From NCBI RefSeq assembly GCF_032854445.1, contig NC_088301.1, positions 28,254,402 to 28,318,401 on the forward strand: a stretch of DNA of 64,000 nucleotides, written 5' to 3'. Positions 23,960 through 35,523 of this stretch are shown here, piece after piece. Position 1 is the first letter of the stretch. Each line of letters starts with the position of its first letter. A program made the position numbers and the translations under genes. Under the pieces are notes generated by a model, which made no database searches, was not told where the DNA came from, and saw nothing but the letters and a program-made list of their open reading frames with translations. This stretch comes from Liolophura sinensis (Eukaryota > Mollusca > Polyplacophora > Chitonida > Chitonidae).

Positions 23960-24850
23960 CAAGCGAGCAGGGTCAGCCTGGTAGCTAGCGCAAGCTACCC
24001 AGGATAGCTTGCACCACCACCTGCTCAGGCTAACGTGTGCAAGCTATTCAGGCTAACTTGTGCTATATGTAGCTACACTGGTTAGCTTGTGCTAACTTGC
24101 ACTAGCATGGTATGTTCAAATGGGAACTTACAGGAAGCTCCCAGCAAGCTACCTACTTTCAGCGATTTAATTATTAAAGATTGTGGGAGCAAGCACAAGC
24201 GCTAACTTGCACTAGCATGGTATGTTCAAATGGGAGCTTATGGTAAGCTCCCAGCAAGCTACCTACTTTCAGCGATCTAATTATTAAAGATTGTGGGAGC
24301 GAGCAGAAGCTAGCCTGGGTATTTTGTGGGAACTAGCCATGGTAGCTAGCCATGGTAGCTAGCATGAAATATCCGTAGAGATAATGCAAGACAGTGAGGC
24401 TTATGGTAGCTGGCACAAGCCTAACACAAGCTAACACTTGTAATCTTACATGGGTAGCCAGCATGGATCTAAATATTTATTTATTTATTTGTTTGGTGTT
24501 TTTGCCGTACTCAAGAATATTTCACTTATACAACCCCGGCCAGCATTATGATATGAGGAAACCGGGCAGAGCCCGGGAATAACCCACAACCTTCCGCAGA
24601 CTGCTGGCAGACCTGCCTGCATAAAGCTGGATAGAAAGCCCAGCACGAGCTGGAATTATCTCATAGTGACCGCATTGGTGAGAGGCTCTTGGTTTATTAC
24701 GCTTCGCTAGCGTGCTTACCAACTGAGTGGGATCTAAATAAGCTGTCATGATTAGCTAGCTGTGTTTCAAAGGGAACTTAGGGATAGCAAACACTTCAAT
24801 TAGCTGGGATGGCTTGTGGCAAGCTTGTGACAAGCTTCAATTTTCATAAG
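23960..24850. repeat. Second 'agctagc' motif tract with a 110-bp tandem duplication (intron 1)
   Basis: Dense gctagc, cttgtgctagct and catggtagctagc motifs. It includes a tandem duplication of about 110 bp (24090-24199 and 24200-24310) sharing ctaacttgcactagcatggt, atgttcaaatggga, gctacctactttcagcgat and attattaaagattgtgggag. A SINE (24476-24729) interrupts the tract. Confidence 0.75.
24476..24729 (-). mobile_element. V-SINE-like SINE, full length, perfect TSD (intron 1)
   Basis: Minus orientation, from (tttat)n and gtttggtgtttttgccgtac to the tRNA-like head (accgcattggtgagaggctc). An exact 11-bp duplication, ggatctaaata, flanks it (24465-24475 and 24730-24740), so it is one of the younger copies. 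Confidence 0.92.
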
Positions 24851-25665
24851 GGCTAGATCACACCGGTATTTTCCTGGCAAGCGAAAAAAATACCAATGTG
24901 ACCGTATGGATCTCAAAACTGCGTTAATTCAAGCTCAGCTGGTGAGGATTGAAAGGCCACTGTGTCATGTTTTCAGAACCCAATGCATGGAGCTGTGTGG
25001 TGAAAATACTGAGTGATGTGACCTTAATGACCCCAACATGCAAAAGTGCGAGGATTTTAAGATTAGGATCCAGCTGTACTGTATGTTACATTTACACATA
25101 CACAGTGTATTGTATTATACTTTGTACTTCATCTTGAACTTGCAAAATAACCTTGCAGTCTAGTCAGTTGGGTTTTAACCCATCTTAACCTACCACTGAG
25201 TACATTTTGTAAGTAAGGCAATTCTTTATTCCCTATATTTCCCTATAATTTTCCTGTAGGGAAATATTTTATTTTTTTTCTGGCTAAGAAAACAGATTGG
25301 GATTCCAAAGAAATTAACACTGAGGGGAAAAATGAAAAAATCACAATAAAAACATAGGGTTCTTATTTTGGAGAGTCTGTCGGGTTAACCTCAACAGACA
25401 TATTTTTAATGATGGCTTGGTACAATAAATATTTGTATATCATTTCAGACCAGTGCAGTTCAAGAAGAATATGGATTTACACTCTGTGGTTACATACATG
25501 TATATGTGATCAGTGTTAAATGTGCTTGCTTAATTGTGTACATGTATGCATGATGTGTGATGGGCTATTTTCTGTCTCTTCCATGTTTAATAAACTGACA
25601 TACACAAGATAAATATCAATCAAATGAGTAAATAAATCCTCTTTGTGATTCAATTTCCAGGCCAG

Positions 25666-25789
25666 TACGGCAAGACGCCAATTTTGAACAAGTCTTTGTT
25701 AACTGTTCCGCAGCATCTGGAATATGTGGAGAAGTATTGTCATTCTGGATTTGTACCTGACGGTCTTTACATGGTGCCATGGACCAAGG
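25666..25789 (+). CDS. SHOC1: SHOC1 exon 2
   Basis: Encodes YGKTPILNKSLLTVPQHLEY through FVPDGLYMVPWTK, ending AAGG|gtagat (phase 1). Two acceptors lie 5 bases apart (ttccag at 25660 and gccag at 25665). Only the second keeps the frame from exon 1. Confidence 0.75.
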
Positions 25790-25953
25790 GTAGATATACA
25801 TACAATGTATTATCATAGTCTGCAGTCATGAAGTTACAAGGAGTGCTTTTGGTGGTGGTATTTGTATTTATATTATATAGAATACAGGAGCTACAAGTAA
25901 AATCTAAAAGGTAAAGTGAAACATCATGATGGATCTGTTTTAATTTAATTTTA

Positions 25954-26221
25954 GGGGACCTCCTGGGCCGGGGGAGCTAGCATGCCAATACAGTGCAATG
26001 GCCCAGGAGCCTCTCACCAATGCAGTTGCTGTGAGTTGAAGTCCAGCTTATGCTGGGTTCCTCTCTAACTGTACGTGGGAAGGTCTGCCAGCAGTATGTG
26101 GATGGTTATGAGTTTCCCTTGGGCTCTGCCCGGTTTCCTCTCATCATAATGCTGGCCGCCGTCACCTGAGTAAAATATTCTCGAGTACGGTGTAAAATAC
26201 CAAATATCAGATAAATAAATT
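25954..26221 (+). mobile_element. V-SINE-like SINE, full length, diverged (intron 2)
   Basis: Plus orientation: ggggacctcctgggccgg, ggcccaggagcctctcacca, gtgggaaggtctgccagcag, cataatgctggccgccgtc, tattctcgagtacggtgtaa, ataaataaat. Confidence 0.88.
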
Positions 26222-26374
26222 ATTCAAGTTTACTTTGAATTCTTTGAATAGGGTCTTTGAAATTTTATTATTTTTAACACTGTCCCAGATAAAAAATATT
26301 ACACATGCAACCTATGTGTAGGATACATGAAGGTGATATTGGTATGTGAAGTAAGAGAATTCCCAATATTATTC

Positions 26375-26660
26375 TGTTAAAGGATTAGTGTCCACATTTA
26401 TTATTTTATTCGTAATTAGATACCTCTGTATATATTGTTAATTTGATATGAAAAAATAGTATATTAATGTGAGTAGACACTTAAAATCATTAAATAATGA
26501 GGATGGTTTTATGCATATTTTTCACTCAATAATTGTTAGCCGAATTGTATCATACAAGACCAACCGCTGTGAGCTGTCAGAGCTTTGCCATCTAGCTCAG
26601 TGTTAAGAAAGCTACAAAAGTGACAACAAGCATATCCAGTTTCTCCACGTAATAGTTGAT
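26375..26660 (+). repeat. Unclassified dispersed repeat (family C), first half (intron 2)
   Basis: Shares aaggattagtgtccaca, attagataccyctgtatat-like, ttaaaatcattaaataatga-like and tagctcagtgttaagaaa-like blocks in the same order with 41040-41230 and 42060-42345. No coding capacity, no terminal repeats seen. Confidence 0.65.
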
Positions 26661-26800
26661 TGTTCTATATAGGGTTGTTAAAACAGGTTATGCAAGAACC
26701 ATAGAATTAGTTTTTTGAAGTTTCCAGTTGGTTTGATGCCCATGAAAGCATTAATTTAAAGATTTAATTTTTCTTCCTTTCCTCTCTCGCTGATATCAAG

Positions 26801-26861
26801 ACAGACTTTCCAGTTCCAGTGGCTTCCTGATCTCTATTCCAGTAATACATTGTTCAGACAG
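26801..26861 (+). CDS. SHOC1: SHOC1 exon 3
   Basis: Encodes DRLSSSSGFLISIPVIHCSD. Acceptor ctgatatcaag, preceded by a pyrimidine run; donor CAG|gttata. Phase 1 in, phase 2 out. It was found by requiring phase agreement between exons 2 and 4, which fail to join directly. Confidence 0.65.
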
Positions 26862-26924
26862 GTTATATAGTATTTGTAATTAGCACCAGTTGCCAAATGA
26901 AGACACTAATCTTTTCATTCTCAG

Positions 26925-26983
26925 TGGGGAGTTAATTGTTAACTCTTGCACCAAGGTGAAAGAAATGCGGAATTTCGTTGAAT
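26925..26983 (+). CDS. SHOC1: SHOC1 exon 4
   Basis: Encodes SGELIVNSCTKVKEMRNFVE after acceptor cattctcag. The donor that keeps the frame is AAT|gtaggt (phase 1). A better-looking donor four bases later (TAG|gtaaat) would put a stop early in exon 5. Confidence 0.7.
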
Positions 26984-27109
26984 GTAGGTAAATTATTTAG
27001 TAGTGTGTCATGTTTCCACAAAATAAAATAATCATGACTGTAGTAGTGTAAAAAAAAAGCATTTTCTACAGATTGTTTGTTAAATAATTGCCATTGTTTT
27101 TTTGCACAG

Positions 27110-27215
27110 TCAAAGCAGATGAGGCTTTTCTTGAAGGAGAAGGCCAGTTGGCTAGCTGTGACCTAAAAGTTCTGACGGAAGGACTTTGCAAGTCAAATGT
27201 GGAGACTTTTTCAAA
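27110..27215 (+). CDS. SHOC1: SHOC1 exon 5
   Basis: Encodes FKADEAFLEGEGQLASCDLK and VLTEGLCKSNVETFS. Acceptor tttttttgcacag, donor CAAA|gtaagt, phase 1 in, 2 out. Confidence 0.85.
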
Positions 27216-28884
27216 GTAAGTCAAATAGAACAAGTAGAGGGTGTAAATTTGTCTGTTGCTACTGTTAGTAATGGCTTCAAGAAAATGCTTAACTAGACAG
27301 CTTTTGTTGTACCCTCCTGAAGGAAGTTGGACTGGGAGGGAGAGGTGGAGGGGGGGATATTTTTTAGGGTGTTAATTTCGATGAAACTTATCATTGCTCC
27401 TTGCCTATCATCTGAACTTACCATACATCTTCAGCCCTAAAAATTTTAAATATCTGCTTAACAAGAAAAAAGGTTGCATGAAATTTACCTTGCGGACATA
27501 GCAAATTTTTTTGGCATAACTCCAAAACGGATTTCATAAGAATTGGTTACGATATTCAAGTAGATTTAGTGGACTGGTTTTATGCTGGACGGTCCTGATG
27601 TAGTAAGCACCAGTCATATCGTAAGCACAGCCACCGGGCTTACAATGGCACGAGGGTTTCAGAATTGCTGTGAAACACTTTCCGTGTACTTTTGACCTTG
27701 GAAACGGTGGAAAATGTTGTTGTGGTTCAACAACTTCTGCTATCGAAGCAGTTTACCTGTAATAATTCACTTGTATTTTAATGGCATTTCATCAAATAAA
27801 TTTTGGTGTCTGGTGTTTTCTGAAGATTTAATTATCACTGACTTTTGCAACGTAAAAATGACCATAGTCCCTCAACATTTTCTTTTAAATGGAAAGAAAA
27901 CACTAAAATAAAATATTTATCAGATGAAAGACCATTAAACGCTGTCCAGGAAAACAGTTTGATTATTTATAGAATATTTCTAAAAATGCAGATAAAACTG
28001 GTCTGTTATCAGTGACATCAGAGAAATATATACTACCGGTATATGGTGAATGCATTGATAGCTCTAAAATGTAGATACATTTGGAATGCTGAAATAAGTA
28101 ACCTATATGGGTATCAAGTGACACAAAGCTGATGTGGTGTCATTGGTTCCAGTATGGTCAGGAAAGGCCACCATAGAGTCCAAAGTTTTACATGCATTTT
28201 AGGAAGTCGGAAACTATTCTAAAAAACGAATTAAGCCATTTTCCCAGGCAGTATTTAATGCTTTCATCCGACATATGCTTCATGCTAGTGTTTTCTTTAA
28301 TATGTATGAAGCGTCTCTGACTGATTGAAGTGTCAAACCAAAGACTATCGAAACAGTATAAATCCTATAATTTCACAAACAAGGGAGAGAATCAGGCACA
28401 CGAAACTGTCAGTTTAAGTTATCTCCATTGCCTGAAGAGTGCAATGCAGCAGGTGTTCAGCTTCCAGAACAACCTTGCACTCAAACTGATCTCATAAACC
28501 GAATTTCATGTAAAGCACAATATCCTGTGTCGAAGATTTTGATTGGCTGGAACATTCTTCTTGTTGTGAATGGACTTTGGGTTTCTGTGATTTTTAACTT
28601 GACATCCGTTGGTCAGTAGACGTATAACCTGTGGCAGCTGCTTGGCTTGGCTGTCTGTTTCCTCAACAAAAAAAGTATTATCATTCCACTTTAACTCATG
28701 CAGACAATCATAATGTCACTCTTTTTTGGTACCTCAGTATTTTTTTTTTCATTTTATTTTATTTTTTTCTATGTTATTTTGCACAGACGGGAAATTGCCT
28801 GATTTTGATTTTACGTATCCTCCATGTGAAATGAATGATCGTTCGCACCAATTTTTAAGGGCTGCGTCTTGCCTATCATCTGAA
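27216..28884. other. Intron 5, left part, nothing recognised
   Basis: AT-rich with no recognised repeat or exon. Short frames (27714-27911, 28428-28834) have no domain signal. Confidence 0.45.
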
Positions 28885-29727
28885 TGATATCATAGCTATC
28901 ACAGCTGCCGTGTTGGGAAATCCCAACCTGGTGGCTATTATAGCTATCACAGTTGCCGTGTTGGGAAATCCCAACAGGGTGGCTATTATAGCTATCACAG
29001 CTGCCGTGTTGGGAAATCCCAACAGGGTGGCTATCATAGCTATCACAGCTGCTGTGTTGGGAAATCCCAACAGGGTGGCTATCATAGCTATCACAGTTGC
29101 CGTGTTGGGAAATCCCAACAGGGTGGCTATTATAGCTATCACAGTTGCCGTGTTGGGAAATCCCAACAGGGTGGCGGCTATTATAGCTATCACAGTTGCC
29201 GTGTTGGGAAATCCCAACAGGGTGGCTATCATAGCTGTCACAGCTGCCGTGTTGGGAAATCCCAACAGGGTGGCTATCATAGCTATCACAGCTGCCGTGT
29301 TGGGAAATCCCAACAGGGTGGCTATCATAGCTATCACAGCTGCTGTGTTGGGAAATCCCAATATGGTGGCTATTATAGCTATCACAGCTGCCGTGTTTTG
29401 AAATCCCAATATGGTGGCTATCATAGCTATCACAGTTGCCGTGTTGGGAAATCCCAACAGGGTGGCGGCTATTATAGCTATCACAGTTGCCGTGTTGGGA
29501 AATCCCAACAGGGTGGCTATCATAGCTATCACAGCTGCTGTGTTGGGAAATCCCAACAGGGTGGCTATCATAGCTATCACAGCTGCTGTGTTGGGAAATC
29601 CCAACAGGGTGGCTATCATAGCTATCACAGCTGCCGTGTTGGGAAATCCCAACAGGGTGGCTATCATGGCTATCACAGCTGCCATGTTGAGAAGTTCCAA
29701 CAGGGTGGCTATCATAAAAATCGAAAG
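28885..29727. repeat. 48-bp satellite, about 18 units (intron 5)
   Basis: Tandem 48-bp units, each with the hairpin gttgggaaatcccaac (7-bp stem, 2-base loop) and the block ggtggctatcatagctatca. Because 48 is a multiple of three and the unit lacks stops, long frames are open on the plus strand in two frames (LGNPNRVAIIAITAAV and KSQQGGYHSYHSCRVG repeats) and on the minus strand (279 codons). None is a gene. Two units carry an extra GGC (29174 and 29465 regions). They are 291 bp apart (six units plus 3), showing that a six-unit block was duplicated. End units are the most diverged. Confidence 0.95.
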
Positions 29728-30421
29728 TTTAGTGACTGTGTCTCATAAATATGACGGGTAAATGAATTAAACTTGCACAATACCTGTAGAGGCCTCTCTT
29801 CACTCGGCTTGGCCTCTGGCCTTGCCTCATGATGTTGGTATAATGGGAATTCAATTCAAGCTTGTGGGACTTTACATTATTGTGCAACAAGCCTTCCTGT
29901 CATTTGTTTTTAATGTTTTCTTATAGTTTTCTTTCTGTTATTTTTGGAAATGTTGCGGGATGGAAGACCTGAGGGTACTTCAGATATCTGGATTGTAGTT
30001 TAAAACAGCAGAAGAAAGCATTTTTTAGTACATGTAAATACTTATAATATCAAAACACATATTAGAGATGGTTGTAGTTGTATATTTTGCTCTGTTTACA
30101 TGACCTGTATACTTTTCACCTTAAAGTTTAAAATCTGCATGCATAATGTGTTTGTAATCTGACAAGAAGTCTTCATATTGTTTGATGTAGGTGCTAAAAT
30201 TGGGAGTAGTTAATATTGCTGTAGTTGATTACATTGAGGACATAATACTTATTTGAATGTTACAAATACTCATGTATTATTTCCCGTACATTACTATCTT
30301 GCTAACTCGCGTAACTGAATTTCTGACATCTGCTACAAATCATCAAAAACAAGGATGTTCATCTCCATTCTGATAGAGATTTGGATTTGGTACGCAAATC
30401 TGTACTCCGTGTTTATTTCAG

Positions 30422-30612
30422 GCAGATCCCGGAGGTCACACCTGGAGATGGGTGGGAGGTTATTCCTAGTTCTAACCCAGAGTCACAGGAAGCACTCGCA
30501 GGGATGCTAACTACACATATAGTGGATGATTGTGATGATAATGACCTTCAGAACTCCTCTGACAATGGGGAACCTCACAAGGAAACATTTGCTCCATATG
30601 CCCTTTCCTGCT
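30422..30612 (+). CDS. SHOC1: SHOC1 exon 6
   Basis: Encodes KQIPEVTPGDGWEVIPSS, EALAGMLTTHIVDDCDDNDL and an acidic stretch ending ALSC. Acceptor gtttatttcag, donor TGCT|gtaagt, phase 2 in, 1 out. Confidence 0.88.
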
Positions 30613-30914
30613 GTAAGTGTTCATACTTATAGTCTAAAACATTCCAGTAACTGAGTTGAGGAAAGCTGGGTTTTGAAATCTTCCAGCTTTAATTGTAGCT
30701 ATGTTAGAATCAACTTATCTCTGATTGAAAACACTTCACATGTTGGTAAGCACCGTGTTAGATTGGTTTCCTCTGGGAAAATGGTATAACTTTTTCATTC
30801 TTGAGAAAATGGTATTTCTAAAAAAAAAACAAAGCAAAAACCAGTATCGATATGTGTAAATGTTCACAGTGAAAACATTCCAGAAGGATTAAAGAATTCA
30901 TATATTGTTTACAG

Positions 30915-31086
30915 GTATCACTGGTTGTAAAGATTTGCTGGAAGAGGTGATAACAAAGGAACCGTTTCAAGAGTACTTGCTTAAGCTGCCACGTGTGCGA
31001 AATCTCCTGTCATGTTTACAGCAGTACACTGTGAAGGATCCTCTGCTGGAGTATGATTCTGTAGGAGAGCCCAAGGGATTGTTGAG
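30915..31086 (+). CDS. SHOC1: SHOC1 exon 7
   Basis: Encodes ITGCKDLLEEVITKEPFQEY, LLKLPRVRNLLSCLQQY and KDPLLEYDSVGEPKGLL. Acceptor ttgtttacag, donor TTGAG|gtataa, phase 1 in, 2 out. Confidence 0.88.
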
Positions 31087-31194
31087 GTATAAAGCAGGGA
31101 ACTTTAATATACATGGCCAATAATGAAATTCCATACTTCACTTGACTACACCTGTTTCAACCTTACAGGTGTACATATAATTTCACATGCAGTT

Positions 31195-31446
31195 GGGGGC
31201 CCTCCATGGCGAAGGTGCTTAGCACGTCAGCGCAGCGCAATGACGCAGGAGCCTCTCACCAATGCGGTCACTGTGAGTTCAAGTCTAGCTCATGCTGGCT
31301 TCCTCTCAAGCCGTACATGGGAAGGTCTTGCAGCAACTTGCGGATGGTCGTGGGTTTCCCCCGGGCTCTGCTCGGTTTCCTCCCACCATAATGCTGGCCG
31401 CCGATGTATAAGTGACTAATCAACACCAATCAAATAAATAAATAAA
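31195..31446 (+). mobile_element. V-SINE-like SINE, full length (intron 7)
   Basis: Plus orientation: gggggccctccatggcgaag, gcctctcaccaatgcggtca, gtgagttcaagtctagctca, gtgggtttcccccgggctct, ctcccaccataatgctggcc, aacaccaatcaaataaataa. The 'tattcttgagtacggcgt' block is deleted in this copy. Confidence 0.92.
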
Positions 31447-32084
31447 CACATAAAATTGGTATTCGGTACTAAATCATGCAGTTGAAATTAGTTTGTCATA
31501 TGTCACCCTCAAGCATTAACTAATGAACAGTTTTTGAGATCTGGCATTAGCCAGAGTATATACGTGTGTATATATATATATATATACATACACACACTAC
31601 TGCAAACCATATGACTCGACATAACTGCTTTCCAAAAACGGTAGATCCAAACATGTGAGTATTGCAGGAAAATCAGGCAGTGATTTGTAGATATTAGTAT
31701 TGGAAATAGAATTTTGAAAGCTATTCTACGTGTTTAAGTCTACATTGTTTTATTTTATAGCATTAAATCATAGAACACAGTTTTGAGGAGGGTCCAGAAA
31801 GGTAGTTGTGCTTCTGGTTTGACGGTCTGATCGCAAGTGTAAAACACGTGTTTTAGAAGTATTATTGATCTTGTTCACAGTGACAGCCAGTGTGTCATAT
31901 TGCTGATATAAAAAAATCTCTGTTGTTTGTATGGCCGTGGAAAAGTTTGACGTGTTCGAAACATAGAGGGAGTCAGTTCAGTGGAATTATATCCACAAAT
32001 TTAACTTGGTTATACTAGGGTTTTTAGATTGGTGCTAACCAAAACAGGTCTGCTTGTCATAATCAATAGAAGCCAAGTTTAAGG

Positions 32085-32285
32085 CTGAAGGTTTCCAACA
32101 CCAATCAGTCATTTTAATCACGTCTTCCTTGTTCATTTAATGACAAGGTCTTAGCACCATATAATTAGAGAAATAATGGCGGTGTCACTCATACTACATT
32201 GTTTTGGTTTAGAGATCAATATTTGAATGTATCACATGACTTTTAAAATCATTCGGTTTTACAAACTGCTCATTCAGGTGAGCTT
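32085..32285 (+). repeat. Dispersed repeat family C, second half (intron 7)
   Basis: Blocks shared in order with 42480-42660: cttcctTGTTcatttaatgacaagg-like, gtttagagatcaatatttga-like, tttacaaactgctcattcag-like. The part matching the family's first half is absent here. Confidence 0.6.
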
Positions 32286-32358
32286 TCCTTTCACCATAAT
32301 GATGGTCGCTGTCATTTATGTGAAATATTCTTGACCATGTCATAAAATGAAAATAAAT
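32286..32358 (+). mobile_element. V-SINE-like SINE tail fragment (intron 7)
   Basis: Retains caccataatgatggtcgctg, gaaatattcttgaccatg and aaataaataac. Confidence 0.6.
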
Positions 32359-32544
32359 AACTATATCTTAATATATACTTTGGGAAGGATCATTATAAAA
32401 ATCCCTACATGAAAATTGATGATCACGATGAAAATTGCGCTTGCAATGTCCTTAACCTAATGTCAAGCTGTTAGTTCAAATATATGCATACCTTTTCTGT
32501 TAAGTTCTCAGGAGAAACAGAAACAGATGGTTTTCTGACATTGC

Positions 32545-32642
32545 TCCTGGCACTGTCTGGTTTCTTTATGCCATGATGCAGGCTGCTGTCACTAATGCAA
32601 AATATTCTTGACTGTGGTAAACTACCAATAAATAAATAAATA
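32545..32642 (+). mobile_element. V-SINE-like SINE tail fragment (intron 7)
   Basis: Retains ctgtctggtttctttatgcc, aaaatattcttgactgtgg and (aaat)n. Highly diverged. Confidence 0.6.
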
Positions 32643-33130
32643 GACATACTTCAGTTTGGTGCAGTTTTTGAGTATGGCATTTAACTGCAATCAGGTAAAA
32701 ACCTTTGTGGAAATATAGCAACATAACACAGGAAAATTTCATATGACACTTTATTGTGTTGAAACAGATAAAGAAACAGAAACACAAAGAAATCATTGTA
32801 ATTTGGCATGTACTAAAGATACAGCGTATGAATACACTGCCAGTAATTATAGAATAAATAGAAAATGTGACCTAAGAGACAGACTAATAACACAAATACC
32901 TGTTACAGTTGTTCTATTTTTCAGTGTAGATCAGTGTGATTTTTTTGTGCAGATCCACTTATATTTGGCTGCAAATTGTTTATTTGACAAACAGTCCTCT
33001 GAACCTTGTAGGGTGAATGACAAAAAACAGAATCAACAAAACATTGCCTTAGTACATGTATGCACATTGCTGTCAAATATCAGACTTGTAGAAGTCATAG
33101 CAATTTTTTGCTCTTTGCTGATGCTGGCAG

Positions 33131-33236
33131 GAATGACAGACAACTGGAAGAAGGCAGTGGAAGACAAGATGAGGTAGAGATTGAACTTAAATCTCCCCAA
33201 GAAACTTTCACCAAAGTTCCATTTGAAACCTCAGAG
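33131..33236 (+). CDS. SHOC1: SHOC1 exon 8
   Basis: Encodes RNDRQLEEGSGRQDEVEIEL and KSPQETFTKVPFETSE. Acceptor gatgctggcag, donor GAG|gtaagg, phase 2 in, 0 out. Acidic and Gln/Glu-rich. Confidence 0.82.
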
Positions 33237-33361
33237 GTAAGGACAGCCTTTATGAATACTGAATATTTTATTTCAAGATACCATCTTAACATTACAACAG
33301 TAATGTTAAACTGGTGTTAAATTGTTGTTTGTTTCCTGTGGTCAATATCCTATAATACTGG

Positions 33362-33430
33362 GTGCCATTGTGCATGCGAAATATTCTTGAGTACGGCGTA
33401 AAATACCAATCAAATATAAAATAAATCAAA
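33362..33430 (+). mobile_element. V-SINE-like SINE tail fragment (intron 8)
   Basis: Contains gaaatattcttgagtacggc and aaaataccaatcaaatataa, well preserved but only about 70 bp. Confidence 0.75.
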
Positions 33431-33479
33431 AAATGTTGGCAATGGCCAAAACTGTGTTTCCATTAGATACTTACAACCC

Positions 33480-33663
33480 TCTGTACTTCAAAGCTTGATT
33501 GTGGATGATTGGGTGCAAAGCTTGATTGTGGATGATTGGGTGCAAAACTTGATTGTGGATGATTGGGTGCAAAACCCTCTGTACTTCAAAGCTTGATTGT
33601 GGATGATTGGGTGCAAAACCCTCTGTACTTCAAAGCTTGATTGTGGATGGTTGGGTGCAAAAC
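33480..33663. repeat. Nested tandem repeat (intron 8)
   Basis: Five copies of gcttgattgtggatgattgg(gtgcaaaa), three of them embedded in a longer 50-bp unit that adds accctctgtacttcaa. The arrangement shows at least two rounds of duplication with different unit lengths. Confidence 0.9.
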
Positions 33664-33939
33664 TGTTGACAATACAAGAAGCATAATATTTCCATGCATT
33701 AAATAACTAGACATTAAATAGCAGAGTACAGCTGTAAAATTTTAACACAGTTGACATTTTATTCCACAACTTATCTGTTGTACATAAGTTTATCCAAATT
33801 AACTGCAGTATTATGACTGCATGGCTACCATCAGTTGACTTAAAATGTCCAAACCATATGATTCATGCAGATTGAAGCATTAAAATATGTCCAAAACATG
33901 TCTTGTTTTCATGATTATTGGTATCTTTGTATTTTCAAG

Positions 33940-34063
33940 TATCTTCTGGAGGAGACCATTTGCACTACGGAGCTGCAGCCTCTCATTTATGCAGACTGTC
34001 TTTCAGATTTTTTGGCTTCATGTCATCCAGAGATAATAAAGAATGATTCAGAGATTGGAGATG
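33940..34063 (+). CDS. SHOC1: SHOC1 exon 9
   Basis: Encodes YLLEETICTTELQPLIYADC and LSDFLASCHPEIIKNDSEIG. Acceptor tgtattttcaag, donor GATG|gtaagt, phase 0 in, 1 out. Confidence 0.88.
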
Positions 34064-34354
34064 GTAAGTCAGAATTGTGACATGTATATAAGTGTATGCA
34101 CTGCTTCCTCAGGTGATATAGAAAACTTTTTCCATTGACAATTATACAAGTTCCCTCATTAACATGATTATGACCATTTGCCATTAATCTCGCTATTTTC
34201 TGAATGTAAAGTTTATAATTTATTTATGTCCATGTGTGATTGGGTTTACTAGTCGACAATTTCACCAGAACAGACCATTATGACCTGTTCAAAGTTTTTA
34301 ATATCAGGAATAATTTGTTCTTCCTCTGTTAACATGCATTTGTTTGGTTAATAG

Positions 34355-34468
34355 TGTTACAAAAACTTGTTGAATCAACACCTGGTATTCATCTGATGAG
34401 CGGAACAGAACATGGCAAGTTTTCTCCATGCCATGCACAGTCTGCAAGTTTTATAGATATTAATGGAG
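34355..34468 (+). CDS. SHOC1: SHOC1 exon 10
   Basis: Encodes VLQKLVESTPGIHLMSGTEH and GKFSPCHAQSASFIDING. Acceptor ttggttaatag, donor GGAG|gtaaga, phase 1 in and out. Confidence 0.85.
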
Positions 34469-35523
34469 GTAAGATGGCATTTTTGACAGTCAGATAATTC
34501 ATACTTTTTGTGGGAGGGCTAATTTTTGAGTGGTCTAGATGGTTGACATGTATTGGTGGAGATCAGGTACCTATGGAGTATCTGCAGGTTCGAAACCTGA
34601 CATGCCTAAAGCGATCTTGGCCAAGCTTTAGTCCTACAATCTTTACCCAGAAAGTATACATTTCAAATATTGATAATATTCAGTGTTCACTGTTCATAAA
34701 CCTGCATTGCTTTATTCTGCTCCACTGTGAGTTGTGAGTCATGTGCAGATATCCATATTAAATTTAGAGATGACCTTTCAAACAACATCAAGTGTGTGTC
34801 ATGCCACACAATGGCCTGTATTTTTACCTTCCTGAATAATAGTTCATGTTGTTTATTTCTGTAAATAAAAGAATTTGAGTTTGTTTATTTCTTAGATTTG
34901 CTTCTATGATTTATTTAAAGGTGACCTATCAAATTTCCTTCAGTGATAAAAGTGATATTTCCCACATTTTATAGATATCACTTCTGTCTTGACATTTTTG
35001 ACGTTTTAAACTCCATGACTTTGTTTCAAGACATTCCAATCTGAGCTCAGTGGTATGACCCCATAATACATGTGCTGGAAACTTTTTCATTCCTACATCA
35101 TACAACAATAAGACACAACGTCTTACGCAGCTTAGATATATCTAGATCAACTGCAATGGCCTAAGCTTGTCCTTTATTGGTCTAAAATGCATGATCTCTG
35201 CAGAGGAAGTGAAAGAGAACAGCAGCATGAGAGAACGTTTTTGCAGTAGTTTCTTAATTTTTGGGGGTAGAATAGACTTTAACACCTTTGTCTTGGCATT
35301 TATGTAAACCGACATCACTGAACCTTATTTTGTACCGGGGCTAATCCCAAGAATGCGCAACATTCAAGAGATTTAACTGGGTACGAAACAAAGTTCTGTG
35401 GTATATATCTGGTTGTACAACAAACACTGCTGCGGCAATACCCTTAAACATACTGTAAATAAATATAAACCTATAGACTCTCACTCAGTATATATTATGT
35501 GTGTACCATTTTGTTCTTGTCAG

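Noticed and set aside
26983-26989. Alternative exon 4 donor TAG|gtaaat
   Set aside because: It has the better consensus, but joining it to exon 5 creates a stop within a few codons; AAT|gtaggt keeps the frame.
28876-29715. A 279-codon minus-strand frame and 163- and 116-codon plus-strand frames
   Set aside because: All lie in the 48-bp satellite. They are open because the unit lacks stops and is a multiple of three, and they encode only the repeat on both strands.
28885-29727. Regularly spaced hairpins resembling a CRISPR array
   Set aside because: There are no unique spacers: the whole 48-bp unit repeats, and the context is an animal intron.
32743-33177. A 144-codon plus-strand frame in intron 7
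   Set aside because: It overlaps the end of exon 8 in another frame, has no domain, and the exon 8 frame agrees in phase with its neighbours.
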